From positions 1 through 64,000 of the forward strand of contig MU832596.1 in the NCBI GenBank assembly GCA_029204225.1: DNA of 64,000 nt, read 5' to 3'. The position numbers and the translations under genes are program-made. Every line of letters starts with the position of its first letter. Within the stretch, counting starts at the first letter, position 1. Shown one piece after another: positions 32,073-43,848 of this stretch. Under the pieces are notes generated by a model. The model was not told where the DNA came from. It ran no database searches and worked only from the letters and a program-made list of their open reading frames with translations. This DNA is from Diphasiastrum complanatum (Eukaryota > Streptophyta > Lycopodiopsida > Lycopodiales > Lycopodiaceae).

Positions 32073-34139
32073 TCAATCTCTAGAAGCTTCACCCCCAAGC
32101 CAAATCTGGGCTAAAGCAGAAGCCTTAGTAGTTGACTTAACTGGTATGAATGCAGCTAACTTAGTTAACCGATCCACAACAACCCAAATAGAATAATTTT
32201 GTCGTTGGATCTTTGAAAGTCCAACTATTATTAAGGATATCCAACGGACGCAACAAACCAACAGCCTTAAGGCATTCGGCCTTTGCTAGTTGACAGGGCT
32301 TGCGTTTAATCACATATGACTCAACGTATGCATTGAGTTTTGGCCAATAAAACTCTCTTATGACCAAGTCAAGAGTATCGTGTATACCAGGATGTCCTGC
32401 ACAGGGTATGTCATGACATTCAAACAAAATCTTTCGTTTGAGCTCATCATCTCCAAGCACACAAATCTTCCCATTCCGAAATAGCAATCCATCTCGAATG
32501 GTATATTGTTCCACAATCTTTTTGTCTTTCTTTGTTAGTTGAGTCCCCTGTGAACCCGACTCAGCATTGTCCTCATTTCTTCTGGTCCGAACAACGTTTC
32601 AAATATGATCAAAATGAGAATCGATTTCATATTTTTCTCTCATCGAAAGATATAGATCCGTAGAAATCTGGGTGAGTGACAACTCGTTCGGTTCACCAAT
32701 CCGACTAAGAGCATCCGCAACTTGATTTGAGTTGTCTCTTATATAACAGATTTCATGATCGAATTCTTGCATCAATTCAGCCCATCGAGCTTTCCTCCCC
32801 CAAAGATCATGTTGATTGCAAAAATACTTAAGAGGTTGGTGATCCGTGTACGCTATAAAATTACTACCATACAAGTAGTGTCTCCAGGTTTTAAGTGCAT
32901 GGATAACTGCAAACAATTTATTTTCCTGCGTAGTACAACACAACTGAGGACCAGTGAATTTTTTGCTTTCAAACGCTAGTGGCCTATCCATTTATAGAAG
33001 AACCGCTCCAATTGCAGTATCACTTTGCGTCAGTTCTCACGACATAAGGTAAATCCGGATTTGCAATTTGTAACACAGGAGCTAAAACAATCAGAGTTTT
33101 AAGTTTCTCAAAACACCGATTCAATTCCTCGTTCCATAGGACTAGATTGATTCCTCTTTTTCTTTTTATTAACAATCCCTTTTGTCAAATTATTAAGTAG
33201 AGCTACTACCTTAGCATAATCCTCCCCCGTAAATCCTAAAAATGATTTAACTTGTCTCACAGTTTGCGGAATCGGCCAATCAGCCACTATCTTGATTTTA
33301 TCCTCATCAATCTTGCTCCCATAAACAATGATCTTATGATTGAGATAAACCAACTCATGCTTAAAGAATTCACACTTGGATTCCTTAGCGTATTTCATCA
33401 AGACAATTCTCAATTGCTCTATGTGTTCCTCAAAGGTCTTAGCGTAGACAAGAATATCATTTAAGAATACTACCATGAACTTTCCCAAATATGGACGAAA
33501 CAAATCGTTCATCATTTGCTATAATGTCGTTGGAGCATTCGTCATCCCAAACGGCAACACTAAGAACTCATAATGGCCAAATCTAGTACGAAATTCTTTC
33601 TTTTGGATGTCTAACGATTTAATTCTAATCTAATGGTACCCTGTGTTGAGATCTATCTTGGTAAAATATTGAGCTCCACCCAAGTGATCTACAAGGTCAT
33701 CCATCTTGGGTAATGGATATATATTCTTTGACAATCACTTTATTCAACCCCTTGTAATCCACACACATGTGAAAACCTCCATCTTTCTTTGCTTTCAGAA
33801 GAACAAGAGTGCCGCCATGTTGATTTACTAGGTTGTATATGTCCCATCCTCAAATAATTTTCTATTTGACTTAAAATCTCTATCTCTTCTTTCTGAGAGA
33901 ACCCAGAAGGTTGTCTAGAGATAGGTTGACTTCTTGGAATTAACTCTATCATGTGGTCTACTGACCTAGATGGTAGTAAACCATGAGGTAATTCTAATGT
34001 AAAAACATACCATTAGGTAATTTTGATGGAAAAACATCTCTGAATTCACTTATGGTCTGATTTTTCATTGCTTGTTCACGATCTAAACTTATTGAGTTAA
34101 GAATTGTAGAAAATTCACAACTATTTAGATACACATCAT
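32073..34139 (-). pseudogene. Ty3/gypsy chromovirus-like pol fragment: RT, RNase H, integrase start
   Basis: Minus-strand order: FRDVFPSKLPNG (about 34060), RT with FGMTNAPTT, an active-site box reading VVFLNDILVYAKT (about 33470-33440, FLND instead of YIDD, so a catalytic Asp is lost) and VKSFLGFTG; RNase H with AYTDHQPLKYF and VADALSRIG (about 32850-32690); integrase finger with ECHDIPCAGHPGIHDT (about 32420-32380); core VDRLTKLAAFIP (about 32180-32130), where it is cut off. Several stops and shifts. Its upstream end is interrupted at 34139 by copia element C and resumes at 40134. Confidence 0.88.
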
Positions 34140-34830
34140 TGTGAAAAGTACAGTACTAAGGACCATAAATGGATCTTTGAATGATCCACAAGGTGATTGT
34201 ATGCTTGTTAAACAATCTATCAGAAACTAGTCATCAGAAAACAAGATCTAGTTTAGCAGCTTGATAGGAAACAAGTAGAGACAATCAAAGCATTGATCAA
34301 TTAGTATAATCCAACTCCACACGTGTGGAAATAAGGCTGTAGTACGGCCTGTAGACAGTGTTTACAAAGTGCCAAAGCTGGGTTTCATTGGAAAAATAAA
34401 GTAATCACCATACAATGAGAGGAAACTTGAGTTTCTCCTTGAGGCTCCCAAAAGTTTCTATCTTCTCACTATGGAGAATGGGAATACATAGTAAAACACA
34501 CTTCCTTTGCAAAGTTAGGTTAAAATCCAGCATGTAATAAGAAAGTAGACTCCACTTTCTTGCGCTAATGTGAAAACCCTAGCCTAGATCCAAGAGTCAT
34601 GCTTGGTAGGTGCATGGTAGGTACAAATCTCATCATAAATCATGGTCTAGATCCTACAAAGTAGGAATCACTACCAAATAGACACAACCACTCCTCTTGA
34701 CTCGTGGTAACCTACTTTAGGTGTGTATGTACAAGTGGCACTTTGGCCATTCAAGTAACCAACAAACAATATTGACAAAATGTACAATATTCTACATGGC
34801 TAGATTTGCCAATATAGGCAATTTTTCACA
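34140..34830 (-). repeat. 3' LTR of copia element C
   Basis: A 691-bp LTR with TGTGAAAA...TTTTCACA ends. On the minus strand it follows the purine tract GAGGAGGAG (34839-34831). By eye it differs from the other LTR at about 20 positions plus one small indel near 34255, roughly 3%, suggesting a fairly young insertion. Confidence 0.95.
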
Positions 34831-34965
34831 CTCCTCCTCAAATCTAGCCTTGGAGATCACAATGCTTTTATCAATAACTCCAATTGAAGATCTAAGCTTG
34901 ACAAATGAATCTTTAGGTAAAGTTTTAGTAAATAAATCAGCCAAGCAACTTGATGATGGCACGTG

Positions 34966-37900
34966 TTAGAGCTTGATCTCTTTAGCTTGCACTTTTTCCC
35001 TCACAAAATGATGAGCAATTTCGATGTGTTTGCTCCTTGCATGGAATGTAGGATTAGTTGCAAGTGATTGGGCTGATTGGTTGTCACAATAGATGATAGA
35101 GATCTCCTCCTCCATGACATGAAGCTCCACCAATAGCCTTTTGAGCCACAAGACCTCCTTGCATGTTGATGTCAAGGCCTTGTATTCAGATTCTGTGGAA
35201 GATAGGGAGATGGTATCTTGCTTTTTGGAAAGCCATGATACTACTCCATCACATAGAAAGGTGGCAAAGGCACTTTTTGATCTTCTATCCACTTTGTCAC
35301 CTGCAAAATCCGAGTCACTATAGGCTCTTAAGCCAAGATTAGTTCCTCTATACAAAATACCAAAATTCTTAGTGAATGAAATGTATCTAAGAACTCTTTT
35401 GGCCATCTTCCAATGTGAAACTAGAGAACTTTGCATGAATTGGCTTAACTTTCCAACACTATAACTAAGATCAGGTCTAGTTATAGTTAAATAGATCAAG
35501 GAGCCAATAAGCCTTCTATATAATGTGATGTCCTCAAAGGATGCTTCATCACAACCAATAGATGCCTTTACATGTTGCTCCATTGGTGTCTCAATGCCTT
35601 TACAATTCTTCATTCCAAATCTATCTAGGATGGATGTAGCATATTTAGATTGACAAATGAAGCTAAAATCACATCCTCTAATAACCTCTATTCCAAGAAT
35701 GAAGCTCAAAAGGCCGAGATCTACCATCTTAAACTCTTTTGCTAAAGCAATTTTTACATCTCTAATTCCATCTAGATTATTACCACTCAAGATAATGTCA
35801 TCTACATACAAAACAAGAATAATGATCATGCCATCATGAAAACTTATATACAATGATGGATCATAGGCACTCATTACAAAATTGATGGAAATGAGAAAAG
35901 AGTTTAGCCTAGAGTACCATGCTCTAGGTGCTTGCTTGAGCCCATAAAGGCTCTTCTTCAAAAAACACACCTTTCCTTCATGCTTTGCCTTGATGAAGCC
36001 CTCGGGTTGCCTCATGTAGATCTCTTCCTCCAAATAACCATTGAGGAATGCATTTGTGAAGTTAAGTTGGAATAGCTCCCAATTGAACGTTGTAGCAAGA
36101 CTAATGATCAACCTGATAGTAACAAGCTTAGCCACAGGAGCAAAAGTCTCATCATAATCAGTGCCTTTGGTTTGTAAAAAGCCTTTGGCAACAAGCCTAG
36201 CTTTATGCTTGCTTATTGATCCATCTTGATTATACTTCAATCTAAACACCCACTTGCAATCAAGAGGTTTCTTCCCTTGAGGAAGATCCACAAGATCCCA
36301 AGTATGATTCTCAATAAGAGCATCATACTCTACTTGCATAGCATCCATCCAACTTTTAGACTTACAAACATCTTCATAGCATGTTGGCTCATCTAACATT
36401 GAAGTAAGAAAGGTGTAAGATGTGAAAGATGATGATCCTTCCCTTTGATCACCTTGACCATCATAGGTGAGCCTCAATGGCTCGGATCTTGCCCTTGTAG
36501 ATCTTCTTGGAGTTCTTGGAGTTCTTGCATCTTGAGGTGGATCCTCAAGTTCTTCTTCACTTGGAAGCTCCTCCTCTATCCTAGCATGATCCTTGGCATC
36601 AAGATGATTAGTAGCATTATCATCCAAATCACAAGCATGTCCTTCATCAAAAATAACATCCCTACTCACTATCACCTTGCTAGTGATGGGATTGAAGACT
36701 CTATAACCTTTGCTATTCTCACCATATCCCACAAAGATGCCTTTGATGGATGTTGCATCATCCTTCCTTCTCTTATCCAAGGATTGGTGTACATAGCAAG
36801 TGGATCCAAAAACTTTGAGATCCTTGAGATTGGGCTTCTCTCCAAATAGAGCTTCAAATGTTGTGATTCCTTCAATGGCTTGGTTTGGCAATCTATTGCA
36901 CAAATAGTTAGCACAAGTTATTGCTTCACCCCAAAATGGTTTGGATATAGAAGCATCTAGCCTTAAGGCCTTAGCACACTCACAAAGAGATCTATTTCTT
37001 CTCTCACTCACTCCATTTTGTTGAGGGGTGTATGGACATGACAACTCTCTCTTTATGCCATTAGAACTACAAAAGTCAATCAACTTATTGGAGATATATT
37101 CACCTCCATTATCACTCCTTAATACCTTAATGTTGGTACTAAGTTGATTTTCTACTAAAGTCTTGAACTTTACAAAAGAATCAAACACCATTGATTTGCT
37201 AGACAAGAGGTACATCCAACAAAATCTAGAATAGTCATCAATGAAGATTACATAGTACTTGGTACCACCATTAGACTCATGTGAAAAACTATGAACATCC
37301 GAATGGATGAGTTCAAGAGGAGAGTTTGATCTTGATGTAGATCTTGAGAAGGGTAGTTTGTGAGCCTTTGAGAGGCTGCATGCTTCACATCTCTTCCCAC
37401 ACTTTGACAAATGCTTGGGGAGTCCAACTGCAAGCTCCTTTGTAACCATAGATTCCATGGCTTTGTAGTTGGGGTGGCCCAACCTTTTGTGCCACAGTTC
37501 CACCTTTGATAGCTCCACCTTTGCCAAGTTAACACTCTCCACTACAATATTAGCATCAAGCCTAAACAATCTACCTTCCTTAAAGCCTTTGTCTATACAT
37601 TCATCGTTTCTAAGGATGGAACAAACTCCATGCTTAAATTGTACATCTAGGCCATTATCCATTAACTGGCCAACACTAAGCAAATTCTTGGTTAACTTAG
37701 GAACATAAAGAACATTATCAAGATTCATCCTTTTGGATGATCCCATATACAAGGGGATTGTTCCTATTCCACTTATCTTACATTCTTGACTACTTGCAAT
37801 ATAGATTGATCTATGTAAGTCATTGTAAGAAAGTAAGGTGGATAATATGTCCTTTTGATATGTCATGTGGGAACTTGCCCCACTATCAATCCACCAAGAA

Positions 37901-38814
37901 TCATTGGTGTTGCTCTTGGATGATGGTGGTTTGTTAGAAACCATCAAGGATGACTCTTCATCCTCCTCTTCCTCCTGATGTGCAATGTTGCTTTGTTTGC
38001 TCTCTTGTGCCTTCTTCTTCTTGAGACATTCTGATGCAAAATGTCGTTTCTTTCCACAGAAAAAACATTTGTACTTGGACTTGTCTTTGATCTTGCCCTT
38101 TGAGCTTGAAGCCTCATCCTCCTCCTTGGTCTCCTTGAAGTGCTTCTTCTTGCCATTGGTCTTCTTCTTGCTTTTGAATGAGAACTTAGCTTTCTCATCA
38201 CCATCCTGCAGAGAAATAGCATTCATTCTTGCATTGGTATGCAACATCCTACACTCTTCAGCTACTAATACACTGTGTAGCTTTTCTATGGTAGGCAAAG
38301 TGTCTTGGATTGCAAAGCTTTGGACCAAATTTGTAAAGCCACTCCCTAGACCATTTAGGACAATCTGAACAAGCTCACTATCTTGAATCTTCTCTCCAAT
38401 GGAAGCTAACTCCCTATTAAGAGACTTGATTCTTAGCACATAATCTTGTGCATTCTCATCACTCCTCTTCATGCTTTGTAGAATCTCATTCCTAAGCATG
38501 AGAACCCTCGAAGTGTTACTAGACTCATAGATAGATTTTAAAGATTCCCAAGCCTCTTTAGCACTCTTACATGATGATACTTCCCTTAAAAGATCATTGT
38601 TTACATTCATCTTAATACAGTGAAGTGCAAGCCTAGATCTCTTCTTGTATCTCACTAATTCCTGTGCACCTAGAGGTTCATCTTCATCATCTATTAGAAA
38701 CTCATAAAGATCCTGGAGCACCATTAGTGACTCCATCCTCACTTTCCAAATAGCATAATTGGTAGAATTTAACCTCTCACTAGCTTCTAGAAGGTAGGCT
38801 CCCACTGATCCCAT
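34966..38814 (-). CDS. Copia element C gag-pol polyprotein, nearly intact (1282 aa plus readable tail)
   Basis: One open frame on the minus strand from MGSVGAYLLEASERL. Gag: N-terminal capsid-like region and a CCHC knuckle CFFCGKKRHFASEC (about residues 255-268). Protease: WWIDSGASSHMT (about 310). Integrase: LWHKRLGHPN...CEACSLSKAH, IHSDVHS, SDNGGEY and PQQNGVSERRN, so the D,D,E set is complete. RT: WVFRLKYNQDGS, YGLKQAPRAWYS and YVDDIILSG. RNase H: SDSDFAGD, STESEYKALTS and YCDNQSAQS. The frame stops at EIKL; the codons after that TAA read on to LADLFTKTLPKDSFVKL up to the purine tract, so a single nonsense change (Gln CAA to TAA is likely) removes only the RNase H tail. LTRs, PBS and target duplications are all present. 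Confidence 0.95.
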   Translation of the reverse strand: MGSVGAYLLEASERLNSTNYAIWKVRMESLMVLQDLYEFLIDDEDEPLGAQELVRYKKRSRLALHCIKMNVNNDLLREVSSCKSAKEAWESLKSIYESSNTSRVLMLRNEILQSMKRSDENAQDYVLRIKSLNRELASIGEKIQDSELVQIVLNGLGSGFTNLVQSFAIQDTLPTIEKLHSVLVAEECRMLHTNARMNAISLQDGDEKAKFSFKSKKKTNGKKKHFKETKEEDEASSSKGKIKDKSKYKCFFCGKKRHFASECLKKKKAQESKQSNIAHQEEEEDEESSLMVSNKPPSSKSNTNDSWWIDSGASSHMTYQKDILSTLLSYNDLHRSIYIASSQECKISGIGTIPLYMGSSKRMNLDNVLYVPKLTKNLLSVGQLMDNGLDVQFKHGVCSILRNDECIDKGFKEGRLFRLDANIVVESVNLAKVELSKVELWHKRLGHPNYKAMESMVTKELAVGLPKHLSKCGKRCEACSLSKAHKLPFSRSTSRSNSPLELIHSDVHSFSHESNGGTKYYVIFIDDYSRFCWMYLLSSKSMVFDSFVKFKTLVENQLSTNIKVLRSDNGGEYISNKLIDFCSSNGIKRELSCPYTPQQNGVSERRNRSLCECAKALRLDASISKPFWGEAITCANYLCNRLPNQAIEGITTFEALFGEKPNLKDLKVFGSTCYVHQSLDKRRKDDATSIKGIFVGYGENSKGYRVFNPITSKVIVSRDVIFDEGHACDLDDNATNHLDAKDHARIEEELPSEEELEDPPQDARTPRTPRRSTRARSEPLRLTYDGQGDQREGSSSFTSYTFLTSMLDEPTCYEDVCKSKSWMDAMQVEYDALIENHTWDLVDLPQGKKPLDCKWVFRLKYNQDGSISKHKARLVAKGFLQTKGTDYDETFAPVAKLVTIRLIISLATTFNWELFQLNFTNAFLNGYLEEEIYMRQPEGFIKAKHEGKVCFLKKSLYGLKQAPRAWYSRLNSFLISINFVMSAYDPSLYISFHDGMIIILVLYVDDIILSGNNLDGIRDVKIALAKEFKMVDLGLLSFILGIEVIRGCDFSFICQSKYATSILDRFGMKNCKGIETPMEQHVKASIGCDEASFEDITLYRRLIGSLIYLTITRPDLSYSVGKLSQFMQSSLVSHWKMAKRVLRYISFTKNFGILYRGTNLGLRAYSDSDFAGDKVDRRSKSAFATFLCDGVVSWLSKKQDTISLSSTESEYKALTSTCKEVLWLKRLLVELHVMEEEISIIYCDNQSAQSLATNPTFHARSKHIEIAHHFVREKVQAKEIKL

Positions 38815-39433
38815 CTTACTAGCAAGATTCTACACACAAGATATAGATTTGTTTGGACCTAAAACTCACAAAGGTTTCTAACTTGCAGTGTTTCACTCAA
38901 ATGTTGACTTCTAATCCAACAGATGGATTTGTAATCACAGTTCTATCACTCCCTCACAAGCTGGAATGAAGATAAGATGAGATGAAAACTACACTCAAGC
39001 AAATCTTGCCAATCTTGGCTATTCTTGGACAAAAACTGACTCTATCTCTCTCATTCAGTTTGATGTACTTTCAAGACCTGGTTTCCACTTTAAGAAGGTC
39101 TGAAATCGGCCTAGATTAATTAGTTTTCATGAAAAAAAATTCAAAACTAATCAATGGCAAGTGATCTTGGTAGCTTATCCTAGGATTTGCACCAAAAATT
39201 ACATCAAATTGACACCAGATGAATTTTCTATGATCCAATGAATATGGGTTATTAAATGTTGGTTCAGAGATTCCCACACGTGTGAACAGTACGGATTTTG
39301 ATCCTGAAAAAGTTTGGGATCAAATCCCCTCACCAAAACCTGGATACCAGCTCGCCCTTCCAATAGTAGCTTTTTGCACCAAACCTGCTAAAACTGGATT
39401 AGACTCAAACACAGATCAATGGCCTTGTACTTG

Positions 39434-39445
39434 GCTCTGATACCA
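39434..39445 (-). other. Primer-binding site of copia element C
   Basis: TGGTATCAGAGC directly after the 5' LTR on the minus strand, complementary to initiator Met tRNA. The untranslated leader (39433 to 38815) follows. Confidence 0.92.
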
Positions 39446-40133
39446 TGTGAAAAGTACAGTACTAAGGACCATAAATGGATCTTTGAATGATCCACAAGGT
39501 GATTGTATGCTTGTTAAACAATCTATCAGAAACTAGTCATCTGAAAACAAGATCTAGAGCGGCTTGATAGGAAACAAGTAGAGACAATCAAAGCATTGAT
39601 CAATTAGTATAATCCAACTCCACACGTGTGGAAATAAGGCTGTAGTACGGCCTGTAGACAATGTTTACAAATTTCCAAAGCTGGGTTTCATTGGAAAAAT
39701 AGAGTAATCACCATACAATGAGAGGTAACTCTAGTTGCTCGTTGAGGCTCCAAAAAGTTTCTATCTTCTCACTATGGAGAATGGGAATACATAGTAAAAC
39801 ACACTTCCTTTGCAAAGTTAGGTGAAAATCCAGCATGTAATAAGGAATTAGACTCCACTTTCTTGCCCTAATGTGAAAATCCTAGCCTAGATCCAAGAGT
39901 CATGCTTGGTAGGTGCATGGTAGGTACAAATCTCATCATAAATCATGGTCTAGATCCTACAAAGTAGGAATCACTACCAAATAGACACAACCACTCCTCT
40001 TGACTCGTGGTAACCTACTTTAGGTGTGTATGTACAAGTGGCGCTTTGGCCATTCAAGTAACCAACAAACAATATTGACAAAATGTACAATATTCTACAT
40101 GGCTAGATTTGCCAATGTAGGCCATTTTTCACA
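39446..40133 (-). repeat. 5' LTR of copia element C
   Basis: A 688-bp LTR matching 34140-34830. The 5 bp just outside the element are ATCAT on both sides (34135-34139 and 40134-40138), a perfect target-site duplication, so 34140-40133 is one complete insertion of 5994 bp into the older gypsy fragment. Confidence 0.95.
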
Positions 40134-40221
40134 ATCATAACATCCAAAATTGGAATAGCAAATACTAAAAAAACTTCATACTGTGAATAATCAAATGCTT
40201 CCATTGCATTAATTGTAGAAA
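40134..40221 (-). pseudogene. Continuation of the gypsy fragment interrupted by element C
   Basis: On the minus strand the short sequence ending at 40134 reads towards the break and resumes at 34139. It ends where plus-strand gag sequence starts near 40222. Confidence 0.5.
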
Positions 40222-41093
40222 AACCAAGATGAAACTGAGAGTACAGATTGGGAGGTTGTTAAACGAGCCCTTATCACACGGTTCAAACCACAGAAGTTTA
40301 TGGAAGACTCTTTCCTATCCTTAAGTAAAATTAAAATGGGAAAGCGGGAAATGGTTCGAGATTACATCGAAAGGGTGAAACGTCTTAGATCTGAATGTGA
40401 GCCTGAGCTGATTAATGAAAATGCCATGATTATGTGGTTTTTGTCAGGACTACCTAAACAGATCAGACGTGAACTGAAACGCCATAATGAGTATGCACTT
40501 TTGCAAAATGCGATGGACGATGCAATTCGGAAGGAGGATGAAGATTCAGATGATGAGCTAAATGTCAGTATGTTGCCTTATACAGCAGGGCAGACTACTA
40601 CGACATCCACCACTATTGCATCAACGAATGCCAATGCTACTGCAGAAATGATGTCCAATGAGTTCGAGAAACTTCGGAAGACCCAGCAGAAATAGATGGA
40701 AAAGTTGCAGTTGCAATTTGATGAGAAGATCAAAGCATTGGAAAATTTCCACGGAGAAGCGAACAAGGAACCTAAGAAGTTTGCAAAGACTTTTCCTACC
40801 AGGGTAAATGTCTGGTGCTCTATTTGTACAGGAAATCACACAGTGAATGAGTGTCCTCAATTGAAAAAACGAATGAAAATCAGTGTTTGTCATCTGTGTA
40901 ATTCACCTGACCATGAGACTGCCTTTTGCAACTTCAACCCTCGGATAATTCAGCAACGGTATGCCCAGATGGGATCGTCATTGAACATACCATACCTTTA
41001 GTACCTGATGCAGTACCAAAGGCTACAAAGTTCTATCACTGTAATCCTAATGTGGCAACTCTGATAAAGAAAGAACTTCAGAGATTGCTTGAC
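40222..41093 (+). pseudogene. Gypsy gag fragment fused to an RT fragment
   Basis: A gag frame on the plus strand: TDWEVVKRALITRF (about 40237-40278), YIERVKRLRSECEPE, WFLSGLPKQIRREL, one in-frame TAG (40693-40695), then two zinc knuckles CSICTGNHTVNEC (about 40816-40854) and CHLCNSPDHETAFC (about 40890-40931). Near 40978 it jumps into the RT block IEHTIPLVPDAVPKATKFY, closely similar to the RT at 23.8-23.9 kb and 25.9-26.0 kb, which ends at about 41093. Protease and linker are missing. It supplies the gag type absent from the minus-strand element at 16.9-25.3 kb. Confidence 0.85.
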
Positions 41094-41239
41094 CCACAAC
41101 AAGTTTTTGTCCATAAATTTTGAGTATACCTATCCTATCCAACTCGCCACATCAAAATTAGCTAGTTTCCAAAAACTTGCTAATTTGGGCTTAGTTTTGG
41201 ATCAACCCCATCAAATCTTCATAAATCCTCTTGTACTTG
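41094..41239 (-). other. Leader remnant of a copia element
   Basis: Untranslated leader downstream (minus strand) of the primer-binding site at 41240-41251. It is cut off by the gypsy RT fragment. Confidence 0.5.
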
Positions 41240-41956
41240 GCTCTGATACCATGTGGAAATCTGCAAAATTGGACCAAGAATGGATCCTAAAATGATCCAC
41301 AAGAGTGGTTGGATGTTAGATACAATTCAATCTACACAAGATTTAGATCAATCTAGATCAAATTTAGCTGAGAAAATCTAACAAGAACAATCATAAATGA
41401 AAGGGAATTGTACTTGCTGGTTCACAAGTGTGAAAACCTGTCAGAGTACGGACTCCAGCCTGAAATCAAAGTACAATATGATAGGAACTCAAAACTAAAT
41501 CAAGACAAATGATGGATTTGACAAGAATTGCCTCCAAAACCAAGATTGGTGTTGCTTAATGATTATGGCCAAATGTGGCTCTATATATACAAAAAGTGAG
41601 AGCTCGTGGTACTGATCATCCCTCTAATCTCACATGTGTGAGGGTGCTTTGTCATGTGATGATTCATCATGAAAAATTGACACTTGGACAAAACCTTCTA
41701 TTTTGAGCACTTTTGGTCCAGTTTTCTTCTATGTAGAGAACTAGGAAAAACTCTTCTAGAAGTGCAAATTCGACGTATGACTAAAAAACATGATTTTGGC
41801 CTTTTTAGCCAATAGAACTTGATTTAAACTATATGTACAAGCTATATGATTGTACTACATGAAAAGTACATTTATTTCACACGTGGGAACAAGCTCCACA
41901 CGTGTAATCATAATAGGTACAAGTCATTATGGTATTTACAATGTTTGATCATCACA
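41240..41956 (-). repeat. Copia 5' LTR with primer-binding site
   Basis: PBS TGGTATCAGAGC at 41251-41240 (minus), directly after an LTR ending in GATTTCCACA. The LTR starts near 41956 (TGTGATGATC). It is homologous to the sequence at 63290-64000, which is in the opposite orientation (CACGTGTG-type words, ATTTATTTCAC and TACAAGCTATATGA). The internal coding region is lost. Confidence 0.75.
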
Positions 41957-43565
<1,609 letters not shown>

Positions 43566-43848
43566 TGGCACGGGCTTAATTCACTGGTCTTAACAACTTG
43601 AAATTAAAAATACATTGGCAGCAGCACAAGAAAAATGTAGATCAAGTTCACTTACGTAAAACCTGTGTAAAGCTGCAAGTGATTTATTGACAAACTTAAG
43701 AAAGATATCTGGAAGTTCCTTGAACTTCAAAGTGGTCATGAGTGTTCATACAGGAGACATGCCGCCAGGTAGTGCATTGTGTGCCAATCTGGATTGAACG
43801 GCTGTTGCATTGATTTTTCTGCAGGTAATCAGTTAGTACTTTTGGAGC

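Noticed and set aside
36445-36849. Plus-strand open frames inside 34966-38814
   Set aside because: They are antisense shadows of the intact copia polyprotein, with no motif of their own.
43640-43848. Possible host exon ending in a CTGCAG|GTAATC splice site
   Set aside because: No open frame in the right phase and no family similarity, and it is adjacent to the chromovirus end.
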